Positions 42,782-49,941 of a stretch of DNA of 52,173 bases are shown here, piece after piece. Source of the stretch: a virus. The notes beneath the pieces are model-generated. The model was given only the letters and a program-made list of their open reading frames with translations, was not told the origin of the DNA and searched no databases. Each line of letters begins with the position of its first letter. Positions within the stretch are counted from its first letter, which is position 1. The stretch spans positions 1-52,173 of the IMG/VR virus record IMGVR_UViG_3300023199_000094; one strand, given 5' to 3'. The position numbers and the translations under genes were made by a program.

Positions 42782-43873
42782 TCACTTTTGTGGTATGTTT
42801 ATAAGTTTTTTGCCGGTTGCTCCTGCAGCAGTCGGTTTATCTGTCAGGATAGGAGCTCCTTCTAGATCGACAGAAAAACTGTCAAATACCTCTTCTACTT
42901 CTTTAACTGGTTTCTCTTCATCGACGTCAGTATAAACTATACCGCTGTCTTGGTAAGTAAGCGCTGCCAAGAAACCATCCAAAAACCCTTTATCATACAC
43001 CGATAACTGATCGCTTTTCTGGGCTAGAAACTCCTGTATATTCTGTTTAATATACTTCCTAGAAGCCCCCTTCATCGAAGAAGGTTTCTCTGACGTTGTT
43101 TTCTTCTCTTCCGGAGCCGTCAAGTACGTCTTATCGACGTAGTCTTTAATCTTGTTTAAAGACCATTTTTCCTTAATGGCTTTAGCGCGCTCTTCACCAG
43201 AGAGATAACCGCACTTAAAAAGCTGAGTAATACGGGATTTCGAATTTTTAGTGCGGTGTGCTAATTGAGTCTGGTTCCACCCAAAACGGTCTTTAAGCAA
43301 TTTTAAGTTTTCGTAATAATCAATAGGGCTTAAAGGACGCTGAGACGTATTGGCAATAAGACCAATCCAACGGCCGATATACTCATCCGAGGTATTAATG
43401 ACTTTAAAAGAAATTTGATGAGTGTCGGGGTTTTCAGCGTTAGAAAGCTCCTCTTCAAAGCGCCCAAAACCGTCAATAATGATATAAAAAGGGACGAATT
43501 TTAGTTTGTCCTCATCTGGAATATTAGAAAACCAAGACTCATGCTTGTGCAGCTCTAGCCACCTTTTTCGCTCTTTTGGAGTAGCGAATCTAACCAAAGG
43601 GTTATAAAAAGCTTCACGAGTCGGCGCGCCATCGCCCATGATTCCGGATAGAGAGCTAGCGGCGTTACTGTCTTCATCTGTCGTGTAGTACGATCCCGCA
43701 GCAGTGGTTCTGATATAATTAAACTCAGGGTCGTGTATTACTTGGTGTCGTGTGAGATTAACCCAAGGCTGATCGGGGTGGTACTCAATATTGAAATCGT
43801 CCGGTAAGACGGAAGGTTCTACTACAGGAGCTAACAGTACATCCAACTCCGAGCTATCTAAATTATCAAACAT
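42782..43873 (-). CDS. ParB-like protein with helix-turn-helix
   Basis: This 363-residue protein has a central segment with FYIIIDGFGRFEEELSN and a helix-turn-helix near residues 195-235 (GWNQTQLAHRTKNSKSRITQLF) like the KorB/ParB DNA-binding domain. The C-terminal part is low complexity, Lys/Glu-rich, with a helix that may dimerise. It could be a segregation-type or regulatory DNA-binding protein. No ParA-like ATPase is seen in the window. The ParB call is by motif likeness only. Confidence 0.5.
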   Translation of the reverse strand: MFDNLDSSELDVLLAPVVEPSVLPDDFNIEYHPDQPWVNLTRHQVIHDPEFNYIRTTAAGSYYTTDEDSNAASSLSGIMGDGAPTREAFYNPLVRFATPKERKRWLELHKHESWFSNIPDEDKLKFVPFYIIIDGFGRFEEELSNAENPDTHQISFKVINTSDEYIGRWIGLIANTSQRPLSPIDYYENLKLLKDRFGWNQTQLAHRTKNSKSRITQLFKCGYLSGEERAKAIKEKWSLNKIKDYVDKTYLTAPEEKKTTSEKPSSMKGASRKYIKQNIQEFLAQKSDQLSVYDKGFLDGFLAALTYQDSGIVYTDVDEEKPVKEVEEVFDSFSVDLEGAPILTDKPTAAGATGKKLINIPQK

Positions 43874-43901
43874 TTAAACACCTCCACAGTTTGCCTTTGA
43901 A

Positions 43902-44138
43902 TCAAAAGATCTTAGAAAGGCTTTTTAACACATTAATCACACCTGAAATATCACCAATATACTTCTTAACTTTAGCCAGCTCGGACTTATTTAGCTTATT
44001 AGCAAGCTTCAGGTCAGTCAGCACCTTTTGAAGGTCGTCTTCATCCAGACGCATCAAAGACGTCAAAGTCTTTTTATCTAAAGAAAGAAGCTCGGAAAAT
44101 TTATCTACAATAAGCCGTCGTAGCGTATCAGGGCTCAT
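43902..44138 (-). CDS. Unknown small helical protein
   Basis: This 78-residue protein is almost all helix and rich in Leu/Lys/Asp. The start overlaps the lipoprotein stop as ATGA (44135-44138). No family was recognised. Confidence 0.5.
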   Translation of the reverse strand: MSPDTLRRLIVDKFSELLSLDKKTLTSLMRLDEDDLQKVLTDLKLANKLNKSELAKVKKYIGDISGVINVLKSLSKIF

Positions 44139-44542
44139 TTATCCTCCTCCGTTTTTAGATCATTAAGGACGGACTCAACCTCTTTCAAGCCTTCGCCGTC
44201 ATAAAGACCTAAAGATGCCGTCAAAACGCTGATAGAGAGTGACCGCACCCTTACATAATCCTCGTCACCGCGGCGTTTATAAATATCAAGCAAGGCGTCC
44301 TTAATTCGCTCAAACTTTTCTTGATCTAAGTCAGAAAGATCCATATCCGACAGCACCATAAAACGATTAATAGCTAGCGCTGTATACCGCTGAACTAAGG
44401 TGTGATCGTCCGCATGTCGATGAACCTCGTCAAGGGCGTCAACCGTGTCGTAGACAGCGGATCGAACCTCAAAATCAGCTACACCTATTGCTTTGCAGCC
44501 GGTCGCAACAAACAAGGCTAAGAATAGAATCAGGAGTCTCAT
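44135..44542 (-). CDS. Phage-encoded lipoprotein
   Basis: This 135-residue protein has a clear lipoprotein signal: MRLLILFLALFVATGC with a lipobox ending at Cys16. The mature part is helical and acidic. It would be lipidated and held at the outer leaflet of the inner membrane, or moved to the outer membrane. Phage lipoproteins act as Rz1-type spanins or in blocking superinfection. At about 120 mature residues it is long for an Rz1 and lacks its proline-rich run, so superinfection control is more likely. This is inference. Confidence 0.65.
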   Translation of the reverse strand: MRLLILFLALFVATGCKAIGVADFEVRSAVYDTVDALDEVHRHADDHTLVQRYTALAINRFMVLSDMDLSDLDQEKFERIKDALLDIYKRRGDEDYVRVRSLSISVLTASLGLYDGEGLKEVESVLNDLKTEEDK

Positions 44543-45438
44543 TTGAAAAGGCTTTCGATATAGGTTTCGTAGGACTCTACCACGGCGTTACAATCCGTGA
44601 ATAAAGCCGGAGTGACACGCATGGCCTGCTCAAACATAGTCTTTTTGATGTAAAAAGACTCTAAAGACTGGCTCTCGGACATGATGAAGTTACGCCAGTT
44701 GGATATAGGTTTACTAACTGTCGTTTGGATGATGCTACAGAGTGGTAATAAAGATAGAGGTAATTCGGTATGGTGTTTTTTCTCAAGGATGGAGAAAATA
44801 CCGGCTTGGCAAATCTCTAAAAAGTCTTTAGTGTCTTCGACAGCCTGCTGATCTGTGAAATAAAGAACATTTGTAAAGGCGATCTTATTATTGTTCGTCT
44901 GAAGGTAAAGATCGCCTTTAAAATCTACAACCCCACCAGTCTCAAAACCGTGTATATCTGGCCATTGGATTGCCGTCGCCCCGAGCTCCAAAGCTGTCTG
45001 AATGCTGACGGTAAAATCACACTCTACATAAATATGATCTAAAATCTGCGGTGTGAAGCCAGACTTTATTGATTCACAGACAGATTGGTAAGCTAAAGAC
45101 CCGTAAAAACCTTCCACCTTTGCTAGCCGCCAACGAACACCTGAAGAAGACGTTCTGTCAGGAAACCCAACTGGCGTCTTTTCGAGATCTGTGACGTTGT
45201 CAGGTCTAACGCCATTAGGCCAGTAATTTTTTAAGTCAAACGTATTTCCATAAGACGTTTTTACTTGAGGGGCTAGAAATTGTTCTATAGTAACCGGCGA
45301 ACCCACTTCATCAAGAGGTTTTTTAAAAGTTTTTTCTACAGTTTTTTGGAAGTGTTTGGGAGAAAGTGCCCAACGAAAAGATGGTGTTACAAACCGTAGA
45401 TTATTACTGACTTTTAAACTAATCGGTAGATTCGACAT
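44539..45438 (-). CDS. Unknown 299-residue protein
   Basis: The middle of the protein contains 'LELGATAIQWPDIHGF' and 'GGVVDFKGDLYLQT', an alternation of strands with acidic residues reminiscent of PD-(D/E)XK nuclease folds, but no clear catalytic D-ExK was found. ATGA overlap with the lipoprotein gene. No family was recognised. Confidence 0.5.
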   Translation of the reverse strand: MSNLPISLKVSNNLRFVTPSFRWALSPKHFQKTVEKTFKKPLDEVGSPVTIEQFLAPQVKTSYGNTFDLKNYWPNGVRPDNVTDLEKTPVGFPDRTSSSGVRWRLAKVEGFYGSLAYQSVCESIKSGFTPQILDHIYVECDFTVSIQTALELGATAIQWPDIHGFETGGVVDFKGDLYLQTNNNKIAFTNVLYFTDQQAVEDTKDFLEICQAGIFSILEKKHHTELPLSLLPLCSIIQTTVSKPISNWRNFIMSESQSLESFYIKKTMFEQAMRVTPALFTDCNAVVESYETYIESLFK

Positions 45439-45883
45439 TTTGTAACTCTATATCTAGATGATTAATAAAATGAATCATAAATATGAAAACATCCGGCTCT
45501 AATTTAACATGAAAACGAGTAGATACCCTAAGCATATGCGCTGGTTTATCTAAAGTCAAGTTTGGGTTAGAAATTTGGTGTTCTGGGTCTACAAACTCCA
45601 CCCCCGGAACTAAAGATGTAATTAAAATAGATTCCCTGACAAGCGGCGAAAACCTCCTGTCAGGGAACAATAAAACCTCTTGCTTATACTTTAAATCTAA
45701 CTCTGTCTTAGTTCTAAAAGCTAAAAAAGGACCATACGGTCGTGGTTGAATGTTACTAACCACACAATGTTTATAAAACTGAGCAACTTCATCTAAATCA
45801 GCAATATAACACAGCTCAAGATCAACCTGCCCATGTTCAGCTTCTACGTAATGTATTAGCTTAGCGTCTCGTCTATTCTCCAC
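45419..45883 (-). CDS. Unknown 154-residue protein
   Basis: Mixed alpha/beta protein with no recognised motif. It overlaps the next gene by 20 bases and the previous one by 28, so it is part of a tightly packed early or middle operon behind the SF2 helicase gene. Confidence 0.5.
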   Translation of the reverse strand: MENRRDAKLIHYVEAEHGQVDLELCYIADLDEVAQFYKHCVVSNIQPRPYGPFLAFRTKTELDLKYKQEVLLFPDRRFSPLVRESILITSLVPGVEFVDPEHQISNPNLTLDKPAHMLRVSTRFHVKLEPDVFIFMIHFINHLDIELQNVESTD

Positions 45884-46119
45884 CGGTACAGCTCCATTTG
45901 ACCATCTTCCCCGTGCTTCTCAATTATACCAAGATTAAACATTTCACGGAAGATGTCAAGCGGAATATGGCGGATAGGCTGGCGCATAAGACGAGGATCA
46001 GGGTTGTACATATACGCCTTGTCCTTATTCGGGCGATGGCGGGATGGAAAGACCTTGATGTACCAACCGTCTCTCATGCGATTAAACACGTCCTGCAGGA
46101 TGTGGACTGTCGCGTTCAT
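45856..46119 (-). CDS. Small winged-helix-like protein
   Basis: This 87-residue protein has a pattern of helix, helix and beta hairpin (LDIFREMFNLGIIEK, then MELYRWRI) that would fit a small winged helix. It is coupled by ATGA to the helicase gene upstream. This could be an accessory DNA-binding protein; the fold assignment is tentative. Confidence 0.45.
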   Translation of the reverse strand: MNATVHILQDVFNRMRDGWYIKVFPSRHRPNKDKAYMYNPDPRLMRQPIRHIPLDIFREMFNLGIIEKHGEDGQMELYRWRIDETLS

Positions 46120-47612
46120 TGGAGCTCCTCTTGATCGAAAATGGTCACTGGTTCGTTCGGGTCTAAGTGGTGGATATCAAACCCATGCTCTCTAGCATCG
46201 GATTCTCTAATACTACCATGACGCCGTAACTTTAGCAACCCATAGTCCATAAAATCTAAATACCAACACACACCTAACTTAGACTTACGAAGCACTCTTC
46301 CAAACTCTTGATCGCGAAGGTGCTTCGACTTCTTTCCACAAGCTTGAATCAGCACATCCACTCCCGGCACACTGACACCAAGGCGCCACGCGCTGGTGCA
46401 GATCACACAGACCGCCTCTCCGCTTTCTAGCGCTTTACGTACGCGGCGATTCTCGTCTCTCTGGCCCCCTAGTACCAGCGAGGACTCAGGCAGCCTCTGG
46501 TGGAGTCTCCGGGCGTGATCTTTGTGCTCAACGAAGATCATAACCGTTAAACCACGAGACATCGCTTCTTCCGCATACGTTTGAATAAGACCGTTACGCT
46601 GTGGACACAGTTTTAAGCATTTATATTGCTCGTGAAAATCATCACTATTAGTCACGCCGTTTGGTGTAATGCGATTTTTAATAAATGCTATGACAGGGCG
46701 GCTCGAATACCCCGCTTCGACCATTTGGCGGTTACTAACGCGAGCAATAAGCGGACCCGCTAAAGCAGTCAAAGAAAACTCATGAAAATTATCGTCTTTT
46801 TTATATGCGGTACCGCTCATCCAAAATCTATAATAAGCGTCACAAACCTGTGCGATTTCTTGGTATCTTAAACTAGTCCCAATATGACCTTCGTCAATAA
46901 TCAAAGCGGAAAAACTATAAGGTAAAGATCGGTGAGTTTTTACACAATCAGCGACGCTATTTACGACGCCCACAGTACACGACTTCCATGACTCGTAAGA
47001 TGCTCCCACCCGACCGATTTCATCTTCTTTAAGTCCGAAAAGATTAGCTATATCTCGACTAGTTTGATCGAGCAAAGCTTGAGTAGGGACAAGCACTAAC
47101 ATACTTAAGTAATTTACTCTATGCCAAAAACGAGCAATAAGATATGTTTTTCCATAATTTGTTGCTAAATCACAAACACCCCGCGTCGATTTTAACATAC
47201 GGTCGCAAATGATTTCTTGGTCAGGGCGCGGAATAAATTGTGGTTTGGCATGAGGGTAATGATTAGTGGCGTCGGGCTTGCGTCTGTCACATTCATACTG
47301 AAAAGACACTCCCTGAGCCGACAAAGACGAAAAAAGATAAGGCAACAAACCCGACGGTACATAAAACCACTTTTCATCTGCGGGTGAACAATACTGCCGT
47401 ACTTCAAACTCACCTGTGAGATAATTTATTTGGTTGCTTTTTATGCGAGTTGCCCAAATTAACAACTCTGTTTCTTTAAAATTATCGCAACCAACTAACG
47501 AAAGAGCGTTTCGTTCGATAACACGCATAGGTTTGTATGCCGTAACAAAATACTTCACTAAATTCTTCTTTTTAGCTACTGCGATCCTACGTCGCAGGGA
47601 GAGCCTCGTCAA
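46116..47612 (-). CDS. SF2 DNA/RNA helicase (UvsW-like)
   Basis: The protein has up to 498 residues. The superfamily 2 motifs appear in order: a Q-type PRPDQEII, Walker A 'ATNYGKTYL' (the usual GxGK is degenerate), 'LVLVPTQALLDQT', the DEGH box in 'ALIIDEGHIG', 'FWMSGTAYK', 'MIFVEHKDHARRL', 'VCTSAWRLGVSVPGV'-like V/VI segments and 'QEFGRVLRKS'. This is most like the phage UvsW and ComFA/XPB-type helicases, which remodel replication forks and recombination intermediates. The start is uncertain: TTG 47612, GTG 47558 or ATG 47528, none with a strong ribosome site. It is the first gene of the minus-strand block, next to the putative origin. Confidence 0.8.
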   Translation of the reverse strand: MTRLSLRRRIAVAKKKNLVKYFVTAYKPMRVIERNALSLVGCDNFKETELLIWATRIKSNQINYLTGEFEVRQYCSPADEKWFYVPSGLLPYLFSSLSAQGVSFQYECDRRKPDATNHYPHAKPQFIPRPDQEIICDRMLKSTRGVCDLATNYGKTYLIARFWHRVNYLSMLVLVPTQALLDQTSRDIANLFGLKEDEIGRVGASYESWKSCTVGVVNSVADCVKTHRSLPYSFSALIIDEGHIGTSLRYQEIAQVCDAYYRFWMSGTAYKKDDNFHEFSLTALAGPLIARVSNRQMVEAGYSSRPVIAFIKNRITPNGVTNSDDFHEQYKCLKLCPQRNGLIQTYAEEAMSRGLTVMIFVEHKDHARRLHQRLPESSLVLGGQRDENRRVRKALESGEAVCVICTSAWRLGVSVPGVDVLIQACGKKSKHLRDQEFGRVLRKSKLGVCWYLDFMDYGLLKLRRHGSIRESDAREHGFDIHHLDPNEPVTIFDQEELQ

Positions 47613-47651
47613 GTCTTGGGTCTCGAATCAATTTATAAATAACTAGATAAC

Positions 47652-47673
47652 GACGCGGCCGTCAGGCCGCGTC
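47652..47673. other. 9-bp GC hairpin
   Basis: The stem is GACGCGGCC/GGCCGCGTC with loop GTCA. There is no T-tract on either side. It lies just upstream of the helicase gene on the minus strand and may be a leader structure. Confidence 0.6.
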
Positions 47674-47713
47674 TAGCTTTCATAAACTAGCTCTTTCTCT
47701 CCATTTCCCGAAA

Positions 47714-47730
47714 CACCCCCGAAGGGGGTG
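47714..47730 (-). other. UUCG tetraloop hairpin in the helicase leader
   Basis: On the minus strand CACCCC and GGGGTG close around C(UUCG)G, an exceptionally stable tetraloop. It would lie in the untranslated leader of the minus-strand operon if transcription starts in the origin region. Confidence 0.6.
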
Positions 47731-47814
47731 AGGGGAATAGAGAAAATGTTAATTTATGTAAACTAGTAAATAAATAAACTTTCTCCCAGACAATATATCG
47801 CCTGTCTATATTAG

Positions 47815-47875
47815 TTTTCCACAAGTTTTCCACATCTCCACAAGTTTTCCACAAGTTTTCCACAAGTTTTCCACA
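47815..47875 (+). repeat. Tandem DnaA-box array
   Basis: Five perfect TTTTCCACA boxes start at 47815, 47826, 47845, 47856 and 47867, with a truncated sixth (TCTCCACA) at 47835-47842. They have an 11-bp period within AGTTTTCCACA units and all face the same way. TTTTCCACA fits the DnaA consensus TTWTNCACA. AT-rich tracts flank the array and could serve as an unwinding element. The sequence indicates recruitment of the host initiator DnaA at a phage origin, or titration of it. Confidence 0.75.
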
Positions 47876-47900
47876 GAGTAAAATAAATAAATAGCATCTC

Positions 47901-47958
47901 GGAACCTCCCGACTCTCTATCTCCCCCCTATTAGGGGGGGAGAGAGAGGCGGGGCTCC
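47901..47958. other. Long imperfect hairpin beside the DnaA boxes
   Basis: The inner stem of C6/G6 is extended by CT/AG repeats and by an outer segment (47901-47910 pairing with 47949-47958). There is no T-tract, so it does not look like an intrinsic terminator. Possible roles include a single-strand initiation or protein-binding structure at the origin. Confidence 0.5.
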
Positions 47959-48032
47959 AGCTAGCTATTATTCATTCTGTAATTAGAGAGGGTTATCGGA
48001 CTGACCAAACACCCCAAATCCGCTCGGATAAT

Positions 48033-48062
48033 TTGACGTAGAGGCTGAAATCGGCGTATGGT
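48033..48062 (+). promoter_or_regulatory. Sigma70-like promoter facing the plus-strand operon
   Basis: TTGACG (48033-48038), an 18-base spacer and TATGGT (48057-48062). The predicted start is near 48069. It lies about 150 bases before the first plus-strand gene and about 55-60 bases before a strong terminator, so it should make a short RNA or an attenuated leader. Confidence 0.5.
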
Positions 48063-48068
48063 GGAAAA

Positions 48069-48157
48069 CCGTCGCAGTCGATATACCCCTGACACGAACG
48101 AGATTTATTCTCGTATCAACCAAGCCTGCGGGACGCACAGCCTCGTAGGCTTTTTTG
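48069..48157 (+). ncRNA. Candidate small RNA or attenuator leader
   Basis: From the predicted start to the terminator U-run the transcript would be about 90 nt, with no credible reading frame. It would fold into a hairpin ACGAG-AUUUAUU-CUCGU (48098-48114) and the terminator hairpin (48123-48151). Readthrough would enter the replication operon. Whether it is a free RNA or a regulated leader cannot be told from sequence. Confidence 0.45.
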
Positions 48158-48164
48158 TTTTATT
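48123..48164 (+). terminator. Rho-independent terminator before the plus-strand operon
   Basis: A ten-pair stem (48123-48132 with 48142-48151, two G-U pairs) is followed by TTTTTTGTTTTATT. It is the strongest terminator signal on the plus strand here and has no coding gene upstream of it, which implies a short upstream transcript. Confidence 0.75.
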
Positions 48165-48170
48165 ATAACT

Positions 48171-48212
48171 CTCAACTCAACCCCGCCAGTACTCAACTTA
48201 ATCCCGCCAATA
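48171..48212 (+). repeat. 21-bp tandem repeat just before the first plus-strand gene
   Basis: Two units of 21 bp (48171-48191 and 48192-48212) match at 18 of 21 positions, with a core of CTCAACT followed by CCCGCCA. They end two bases before the ATG at 48214. The position suggests an operator or translational control site. No Shine-Dalgarno sequence is visible in it. Confidence 0.65.
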
Positions 48213-48213
48213 A

Positions 48214-49116
48214 ATGAATGGTATAAACCAGCCTTTGACTCTACGGGATTTTGAAAAACGACACATAGGTAAGCCTTTGCTCGTGATTGGAACAGGTCCG
48301 AGCGTTTGGTCTGCACCGCCCCACCTAAAACAACTTATCGAAAAATACAAACCTCCGACTATAGCAATCAACAGAGCTTTTGACATATGGTCTGACTTAC
48401 CGCCTACCTATCAAATCAGCACGGATAAAATCTGGAAAGCTCTAATAGGCCCAACGAGTTATAAGGGACAGGCAAAACAGGTATACACGCTCCTGCAAGG
48501 TTATTTCAAAAACTGGAAACGTAATAATCCTCATGAAGCGGAGAATTGGAGTTTTGAAGACTTTGTAGGTGCTTATAGAGACGTGTTGCTGCCTAAAAGA
48601 CATGACCATTTATTCGCACAGCAGGAAGTGTGGCGGTACTTTCGGTTATGTTCTCCCCATGCGCCTTTTATTCGTTTTTCGTGGGATGGAAACTCCCAGT
48701 CGTGCCCTTACCAGTCAATACGGTTCCGCCAACAGAAAAACCAAAAAGATATTCAATATGGCCAATCCAAAGACGGCGCTCTCATGGTCAAAGGAAATAC
48801 TGCGCAATCGGCTATACACCTTGCAGCAGTAATGATGGCTCAGCCTATTTTTATGATAGGTGTTGACCTTACAAAAAGAGACGATAAAAACAGACCTTGG
48901 GAAAACCGAGCACATTATTTATCTGATAAACGTACTTGCTCTATTAGCCAAGGTTTTAGAAGACTCTCGTCTTGTCTCAGACAAAAAGTACATATTGTAA
49001 ATCTTAACCCCAATACGCGTTGTAATTTCTTTGAAGTTGTACCTACACAGGAGGCGGGTCTTGAATACTTTGAAAGAGAACTTAAACGAGCATCCCACAT
49101 CATTGACCGAGTCTGA
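48214..49116 (+). CDS. Sialyltransferase/DUF115 (MptE-like) protein, second copy
   Basis: In this 300-residue protein the N-terminal LLVIGTGPSVWSAPPHLKQL, then TIAINRAFDIW, PTYQISTDK, and the later KGNTAQSAIHLAAVMM, then IFMIGVDLTKRDD form the same series of motifs as the minus-strand protein at 32126-32806 and as CstII/DUF115 enzymes. It is the first gene of the replication operon, so it may be early and could act on host glycan soon after infection. The ATG at 48214 has no good ribosome site; a later start is possible but would cut the first strand. Confidence 0.6.
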   Translation: MNGINQPLTLRDFEKRHIGKPLLVIGTGPSVWSAPPHLKQLIEKYKPPTIAINRAFDIWSDLPPTYQISTDKIWKALIGPTSYKGQAKQVYTLLQGYFKNWKRNNPHEAENWSFEDFVGAYRDVLLPKRHDHLFAQQEVWRYFRLCSPHAPFIRFSWDGNSQSCPYQSIRFRQQKNQKDIQYGQSKDGALMVKGNTAQSAIHLAAVMMAQPIFMIGVDLTKRDDKNRPWENRAHYLSDKRTCSISQGFRRLSSCLRQKVHIVNLNPNTRCNFFEVVPTQEAGLEYFERELKRASHIIDRV

Positions 49117-49714
49117 GCTTAATCAGATTGTGTCAGATTTTGAACAGTTGCATTTACAAGAGTTAAAATATCGCCCTAAAGTTAGAAACGCCCAAGGTCG
49201 AGTTAGCCATATCGCTACGTGGAATAAGATATCTGATTTCTGTAAAGAACAAGGCATTTCTTATAACACTTATTTCTCGTTTATTTTGGATTGGCGGAAC
49301 CGTCAGGGCGTGAAACGTATAGGCGCTAATTGGTACGGTACTGCCCGAGCGTTTGACATTTATAAAATGCATTCTTCTCGGCATCAAAGAAAGTATAAAT
49401 TTCACGTCGGATTGGCAAGCGAAATTGATATAATGAAAGAGAAGGTGCGCGTCGGTATAAGACTCATAGCCGAGCATTTTCCAAAGTACCAAGACGGTAT
49501 TCTGACACGTAAAGCTCTGTCTGGGTCTATCCCTGCCGTGTTCTTTGCTATAGATTCGTACTGGCCCCAAGTGTGTGATTCTGTGTCGGCGAGCGTTCGC
49601 AAAGCGGTGGACACTGAACGTTTAAAGATCATTAAAAAACCTACATACTATCTGCAGCTTATGGAGGTTTATAGTGACTGGAAGCGCGTCGCCTTCTCCA
49701 GAAATAACGTTTGA
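49061..49714 (+). CDS. Unknown protein of the replication operon
   Basis: The start is TTG 49061, placed 6 nt after AGGAGG; the frame opens earlier at 49031 but without a ribosome site. About 217 residues. It contains a possible helix-turn-helix (KISDFCKEQGISYNTYFSFI) and otherwise basic alpha/beta sequence. It overlaps the upstream gene by 56 bases and the helicase N-part by 41 bases. The location beside helicase and primase suggests a replication accessory, but nothing else shows that. Confidence 0.55.
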   Translation: MNTLKENLNEHPTSLTESELNQIVSDFEQLHLQELKYRPKVRNAQGRVSHIATWNKISDFCKEQGISYNTYFSFILDWRNRQGVKRIGANWYGTARAFDIYKMHSSRHQRKYKFHVGLASEIDIMKEKVRVGIRLIAEHFPKYQDGILTRKALSGSIPAVFFAIDSYWPQVCDSVSASVRKAVDTERLKIIKKPTYYLQLMEVYSDWKRVAFSRNNV

Positions 49715-49937
49715 GTTTGATAAAGACTTCCAGTGGGCTATATTATCTTTATTTCTTAAACACCCTAATGCTCTTACTAAATATCGCCATCTTATAAAAT
49801 CGAATTATTTTACCGACACAGTTACTCGAAATCTTTGCGAATGGTGTTTAAACTATTACGATCACTATAATCTCTTATCGCATTGCTTATCAAAACCATT
49901 TACAAGGTCAAGAAACTTATTACAGCAGTTGTGCTGA
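49674..49937 (+). CDS. DnaB-like helicase, N-terminal part (frameshifted)
   Basis: The start is GTG 49674 with GGAGG 7 nt upstream. The first ~65 residues (FQWAILSLFLKHPNALTKYR, NYFTDTVTRNLCEWC) are a DnaB-type N-terminal helical domain, which normally continues into the helicase core in one protein. After about residue 65 this frame turns to Leu/Ser/Arg-rich sequence and stops at 49937. The frame of the core is open back to 49852 and reads plausible domain sequence (QGQETYYSSCADFLYQCD) before the listed core start. A +1 shift near 49855-49880 would join them. Confidence 0.6.
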   Translation: MTGSASPSPEITFEFDKDFQWAILSLFLKHPNALTKYRHLIKSNYFTDTVTRNLCEWCLNYYDHYNLLSHCLSKPFTRSRNLLQQLC

Positions 49938-49941
49938 CTTC

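Larger units (their letters stand above)
47613..48213. other. Divergent intergenic region, putative replication origin and control region
   Basis: This is the only gene-free stretch over 300 bases. It separates minus-strand genes from plus-strand genes. It contains hairpins, AT-rich tracts (47741-47800 and 47876-47895), a tandem DnaA-box array, a promoter-terminator pair and a 21-bp tandem repeat, each listed separately. No protein-coding frame is convincing inside it. Confidence 0.7.

Noticed and set aside
47815-47875. CRISPR-like array
   Set aside because: Repeat and spacing are only 11 bp with no spacers, and the unit is a DnaA box. No cas gene is nearby.
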